A stretch of 53,482 nucleotides of DNA from JAZFSZ01 sp036446455 (GTDB lineage Bacteria > Pseudomonadota > Gammaproteobacteria > Acidiferrobacterales > JAJDNE01), in the NCBI GenBank assembly GCA_036446455.1, contig JAZFSZ010000111.1:1-53482 (forward strand). The letters are read 5' to 3'. The stretch's first letter is position 1; every line of letters starts with the position of its first letter. Positions 51,501-53,482 of the stretch are shown piece after piece. The notes under the pieces were generated by a model, which saw nothing but the letters and a program-made list of their open reading frames with translations, ran no database searches and was not told the origin of the DNA. A program made the position numbers and the translations under genes.

Positions 51501-53482
51501 CATTACCGATCAATTACCGAACACCGCACCCGGCGGCATGTGTGATACACCGCCGTCGATTTTTACTGCAGGTATTTATTTGTCCAATGGAACAACTCTC
51601 GTTACCTCGCTAGTGGAGGGAACAGATTACGTTACCAGTTTTGATCCGGCACCAACATGTACGCTGACGTTTACCATGCAATCGGCCGCGGCAGCGATCG
51701 ACGCTGGTAATCGTTTGATCGTGACTTATCAGGCCGTCGCCGATAACGACAATATACAAAGCACGCCGATGACCAACATTGCCGGGGCCACTCTCTGGTA
51801 CAGTCTTGATACCGCCGGGTCCGGCGCGACAGGAGAAACGCGCACCTATACGCGCACGCTTACAGACGGTACACCCGGCGTGCTCGACCATGAGGATGCG
51901 CTGACGGTAAACAGTGAGGTCCCGGTCCTCGAGTTTCGCAAAACCGTAATCAATGTAAATACGGGACAAAATCCTGGTGCCAATGCCTCGCCCGGCGACA
52001 CCCTGCGCTACCAGATCACCGTGCGCAATATAAGCAGCATAACCTTGAACAATTTCACATTCACCGACGAGGTCGACCGGCTTTCCGGCGGCAGTGCCGT
52101 ATTTTCCCCGGGAACCCTGAACATAATTGCAATCCCGGCCGGTGCGGATAGCAGTAACAGTGATGTCAATGGCGGCACTCTGGGTACCGGCCTGCTGGAT
52201 GTGCGCAACCTGAATCTGGATGCCGCGGGTGGCAGCAATGACAGTCTGGTCATTGAATTCGAAATAACACTGGTGCCAGTGATAGCCAATGGCACGGTAG
52301 TATTGAATCAGTCGCAAATATTTATTACCGATTACACCACCCTGGACAGTGACGATCCCAATGTAAACGGCGCCGATGACCCTGTTGTTCTCGGCGATGA
52401 AGATCCCACAACAACCCTGATCGGATCGGCGCCGGTCATGCAGGTACAAAAGGTGTCGCAGGATTTGACGGGTGATCCCGCCGTGCTGGAGCCTGGCGAT
52501 ACCCTGCGTTACACCATCACGATCAAGAATATTGGTACTGAAAACGCCGTGAATACGACACTGCGCGATCAGATACCTGCGAACACAACTTATGTCGCCA
52601 ACGGCACCACCTTGAACGGGGTTGCGGTGGCCGACCCCGCGCCCGGTGTCAGCGTTTTACAAGACGGCATGCTCATTAATGCTCCGGAGAATATAACGCC
52701 GGGCTTTATGCGTGCCGATACCGACCCGACGGCCGATAATGTGGCTATCGTGATCTTTGATGTCACCATCAACAGCAATGTGATCAATGGCACTATCATC
52801 TCCAACCAGGGATTCGTGAATGGCAGCGGAACCAGTGGTGGTGCCTTCCCCGAACAGCCGTCAGACGATCCTGCAACTCCGGTGGCCAATGATCCAACGT
52901 TAGATATTGTCGGCAACCTGCCGTTGGTGGATTCACAGAAGACGGTGCAGATATTTATTGATAATGGAACGCCCGGCATTCTCGATCCTGGTGACACCCT
53001 GCGCTACACCATCACGGTCACTAACTTTGGTGCACAGCCGGCGACCGGTGTTGTGCTCACGGATGCTGTGCCGGCCAATACCACCTATGTTGCTGACTCG
53101 GTTGTTCTCAACGGACTGCCGGTGGGTCAACCCGATGGTGGTGTATCACCGCTGATCGTTGGCGTGGATGTCAGTTCTTCCGACCTGACACCGCCATTAC
53201 CGACTGCCGGTAACGGCACGTTGTCGGTGGGCGGTACCGCAACCCTTATCTTCGACGTGCAAGTCAACGGTGGCACGCCTTCGGGTACCGTTATTAGCAA
53301 TCAGGGTACGGTCACCAGTATTGAGCAGGCCCCTGAGCCTACCGATGCCGATGGCAATGACAGTAATGGTGACCAACCAACACAGATTGTCGTTGGCAGT
53401 GCCCAGCAGCTGACGATCACAAAATCAGTGTCTGTTGTCGGTGGTGGCGTTGCCGTTGCAGGCGGTGAGCTGGAATACGTGG
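45595..53482 (+). CDS. Giant exported DUF11-repeat surface protein, N-terminal 2629 codons (runs off window)
   Basis: One frame is open from ATG 45595 to the window end; I translated it in this frame without meeting a stop. It begins with a signal peptide (VILTLGFMLGFGLLLPAATALA). Successive immunoglobulin-like DUF11 (conserved repeat, TIGR01451-type) units follow. Each opens with a strand such as GDTLRYTITVTN or GDVLTVTVTATNTG and continues with DVLPTG, DELPAG or DVIPVG and a TNTVT-like strand. Cysteines occur near the N terminus and are rare later. A DxDxDG-type stretch (GLDNDGDGLVDGADADE, about 48598-48648) looks like a calcium site. DUF11 proteins are usually large surface or adhesive proteins. 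An ATG at 45559 is possible but lies in the hairpin. The C-terminal anchor is beyond the window, so the sorting route is unknown. Confidence 0.88.
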   Translation, partial: MSAWSQIVPRIRGYLRVILTLGFMLGFGLLLPAATALASHPNCTDDPSTFNIISHDFAASYCELCGIGEIHIIVTNDTAQPFTNVTITEDLGASGLEYIAGTTTFNGSATGDPSITGSVLTWTPAEMPELASLDKAQNHNTPRTYEIVFQVRSITGTEEGLVSASRLIEATVSFDYERCNSTLYPRTTDSTGQELLPLREPVPSVTKAGRNVDAAQGGYSDPVYGNTNDDIIWQIEIGNGGLAAMQDLKFNDLMTAGNMSVNYACPTEGTALAVANNNGALPGGSPCVVASNSITDFAVDDPFGNPGNDEPGAFVDVPAGGVARVYLVGKITSSCNNQTNTASGIEWGCEVNSPDGGITNTSTGASPGTASATLETLVTNSGLQIQRQITGTNTAQPVGTKGTITITITNNTGGTVKNIQLNDVLPTGPTYYVVDSTFTPTIAVTPLFGAYAGMTDTITWTNQNIDPLLNTSPTFILTSSTTHANYADQFNMLRNGDELVVTFRIVMVNSDFYDKQADLDIREEAAGVDDPINMPTLTNQLYVTFEQFCSPGTIQQASSYPFNDNFTPSPEDIDIDISGAALIFILTNDPAQPLPLRVQLTNSGGHDADDHFTYVSFGETMTIVTAPGSCTVTSNPPPRPVWNLPAPVPATATIYECTSGVIAPGATRNLDFEVIKNLASTADDLTFRADVVAEVRLSDGTPLTYPVPSDPIGSTVNNYSLDGIRARVLGFNLQKSQVGVCTENNPPPSSPDTNVQIGEQCTFHIDTGGWFGFQTPGFTYIAVQNIQVVDELPDGQGYISSTDPTLTSDSTVLGISLNPPGLVAPDEGWIDWTFNQIVPAERITVKDQWFRVDVTTRILNDPIDSVAAPNQHTATSRNVLNSYFEAIFRNAMGVEEVFNLGPGTVGYPQASVRRVDLIVTEPSISVVKEVCNETLYGVGAACSNFVTVASDGDTNDSYVYRIRLTNQSSSGGVTRAPAYNIISTDVLDSSDLMLIAPFGSDGLDNDGDGLVDGADADEGSISDNIIGNATPAEITFSHAHSAPLLRVDPGSTVTFYYRVDPDDAIAPLQLLTNTVTMIYDSLDGDFGNQTAPLRPNSDIAGARVYTTTAVQATVQILPLITQPKAILALSNTAVGGPPQPVTIGEEVQYQLTTEIPVSRLRNFVIRDELPAGVRCIEAPAINLGTGVYASAGFVPGGTITPTCTSTGSNDYVEWSFGDQELTTATGTRFTFPVSFIARVENTVVTNDTDDISNGTPATNATVSYVDEANNTVTLNFASNNAVVSEPQIALTKSFSAASTDAGDVLTVTVTATNTGTATAYNLRVMDNLVGTKLTFLNSVSGTDPPDTIDTITLGANSPIFSWNATNPDYAIAPGASISFTFTVSVDIDVEPQEVLSNTLQASWQSLPDQNTALNSSGSIGADGSTLGMRNGAIPNAGDAINDYETTVTATITVLPASIGKTHLNDTYIAGADVRIGDIVEYELRLTLPEGTTTSIVLSDVLPQGLQYESTVSVNGDTTAPYTSSPPFTYSNFAGAVVVGDATTGSTTVTWDLGQVINAGDNNAGNNDIVIIYRARVLNLVHPQVNNIALTNTVSLDYIAGGAPAPTQTAGETINVVQPNLTVSKSAAPAGGDTVIDANEIVTYTVDIQNTGTAPAYDVVLQDVIPVGLRNGVATITVTSMTLVNGPTVLPNLAPTYDAGTGVAVWNFDTGTANQYTIPVGDTLRLVYQVQADADLGAAFVMTNQAQVQNYYSFDDEAVPSLGGINGVREIYGVSNTASITLTSVAPNPLSKQNPAVLNVTIGETFAYRITVPNTPQPVALHDVVIVDDLSASAADLLFVGVSRVSGSQFWTPVNTGTASSLVIADTANGIDIPAGEQIQIDITVTVADTATNVAGLQFNNTASYLFNQVNDNVATQLAGGADTTANMTIVEPDTLTLEKSGPAQAQFGIPATFTLNVQNTGTSTAWDLTITDQLPNTAPGGMCDTPPSIFTAGIYLSNGTTLVTSLVEGTDYVTSFDPAPTCTLTFTMQSAAAAIDAGNRLIVTYQAVADNDNIQSTPMTNIAGATLWYSLDTAGSGATGETRTYTRTLTDGTPGVLDHEDALTVNSEVPVLEFRKTVINVNTGQNPGANASPGDTLRYQITVRNISSITLNNFTFTDEVDRLSGGSAVFSPGTLNIIAIPAGADSSNSDVNGGTLGTGLLDVRNLNLDAAGGSNDSLVIEFEITLVPVIANGTVVLNQSQIFITDYTTLDSDDPNVNGADDPVVLGDEDPTTTLIGSAPVMQVQKVSQDLTGDPAVLEPGDTLRYTITIKNIGTENAVNTTLRDQIPANTTYVANGTTLNGVAVADPAPGVSVLQDGMLINAPENITPGFMRADTDPTADNVAIVIFDVTINSNVINGTIISNQGFVNGSGTSGGAFPEQPSDDPATPVANDPTLDIVGNLPLVDSQKTVQIFIDNGTPGILDPGDTLRYTITVTNFGAQPATGVVLTDAVPANTTYVADSVVLNGLPVGQPDGGVSPLIVGVDVSSSDLTPPLPTAGNGTLSVGGTATLIFDVQVNGGTPSGTVISNQGTVTSIEQAPEPTDADGNDSNGDQPTQIVVGSAQQLTITKSVSVVGGGVAVAGGELEYV
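51991..53482 (+). repeat. Tandem ~0.5-kb DUF11 modules inside the giant gene
   Basis: The module opener encoding PGDTLRYTIT-type residues recurs at 51991, 52492 and 52987, a period of about 495-501 bases (about 165 residues). The last two openers share most bases (CCTGG, GA, ACCCTGCG, TACACCATCACG). Their next segments also match in protein sequence (PANTTYVANGTTLNG and PANTTYVADSVVLNG). A further module appears to start at about 53463 (GGELEYV). This points to expansion by internal duplication. Confidence 0.75.

Noticed and set aside
46115..53155. Many open frames on both strands within the giant gene region
   Set aside because: They are shadows of the single long DUF11 frame, which is continuous across all of them.

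Overview
The window reads as a chromosome segment of a gammaproteobacterium. The evidence is a long-form prolyl-tRNA synthetase of the E. coli type, an Hda homologue beside purMN and a YfgD-type arsenate reductase homologue, a type I DAHP synthase, and a sucABCD block with lpd. A DsrE-like secreted protein and SoxW/TlpA-like thioredoxins hint at a sulfur- or redox-oriented lifestyle. I cannot name a genus. I saw no tRNA, rRNA, CRISPR array or intact insertion sequence.

Layout. (1) 1-1.5 kb, minus strand: an ECF sigma factor, a membrane anti-sigma factor whose periplasmic part looks like a DsrE domain, and the start of a secreted DsrE-like protein, behind a convincing ECF-type promoter. (2) 1.6-10.1 kb, housekeeping: purM-purN, a CDP-alcohol phosphatidyltransferase, hda, a DUF2069 protein, a WrbA-like flavoprotein, an ArsC/YfgD protein, a LysM lipoprotein, a PilZ-like protein and an aspartase/fumarase-family lyase. 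(3) 10.2-13.7 kb: two exported thioredoxin-fold proteins, then a TolC-like channel and a periplasmic adaptor with no pump gene, then acylphosphatase. (4) 13.7-16.1 kb: a lytic transglycosylase and proS. (5) 16.1-19.0 kb: a scarred, AT-richer stretch with a membrane spermidine-synthase-like protein between two gene remnants. (6) 19-27 kb: a GGDEF-EAL protein, DAHP synthase, and several membrane, exported or poorly known proteins. (7) 27.2-35.4 kb: sucA-sucB-lpd-sucC-sucD and an overlapping methyltransferase.

(8) 35.7-45.2 kb is the most unusual region. It is a tight plus-strand operon encoding a secreted coiled-coil protein, an exported TPR/coiled-coil protein, a 995-residue TPR lipoprotein, a small TPR lipoprotein, a 90-residue exported protein, an ExbB/TolQ/MotA-type channel protein, two ExbD paralogues and a transducer with an AgmX/PglI-type C-terminal domain and a long cytoplasmic coiled coil. 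It looks like a proton-motive-force-driven envelope machine of the Tol/Ton/Agl class. One ExbD has asparagine where the proton-carrying aspartate is expected. (9) From 45.6 kb to the window end runs one uninterrupted reading frame (at least 2629 codons) for a giant exported DUF11-repeat surface protein. A hairpin separates it from the machine operon.

Functional links are inferences: the sigma/anti-sigma/DsrE trio may sense envelope sulfur or redox state, and the energised TPR machine may act on the cell surface, possibly on or alongside the giant repeat protein. PilZ-like and GGDEF-EAL proteins show that c-di-GMP signalling is present.
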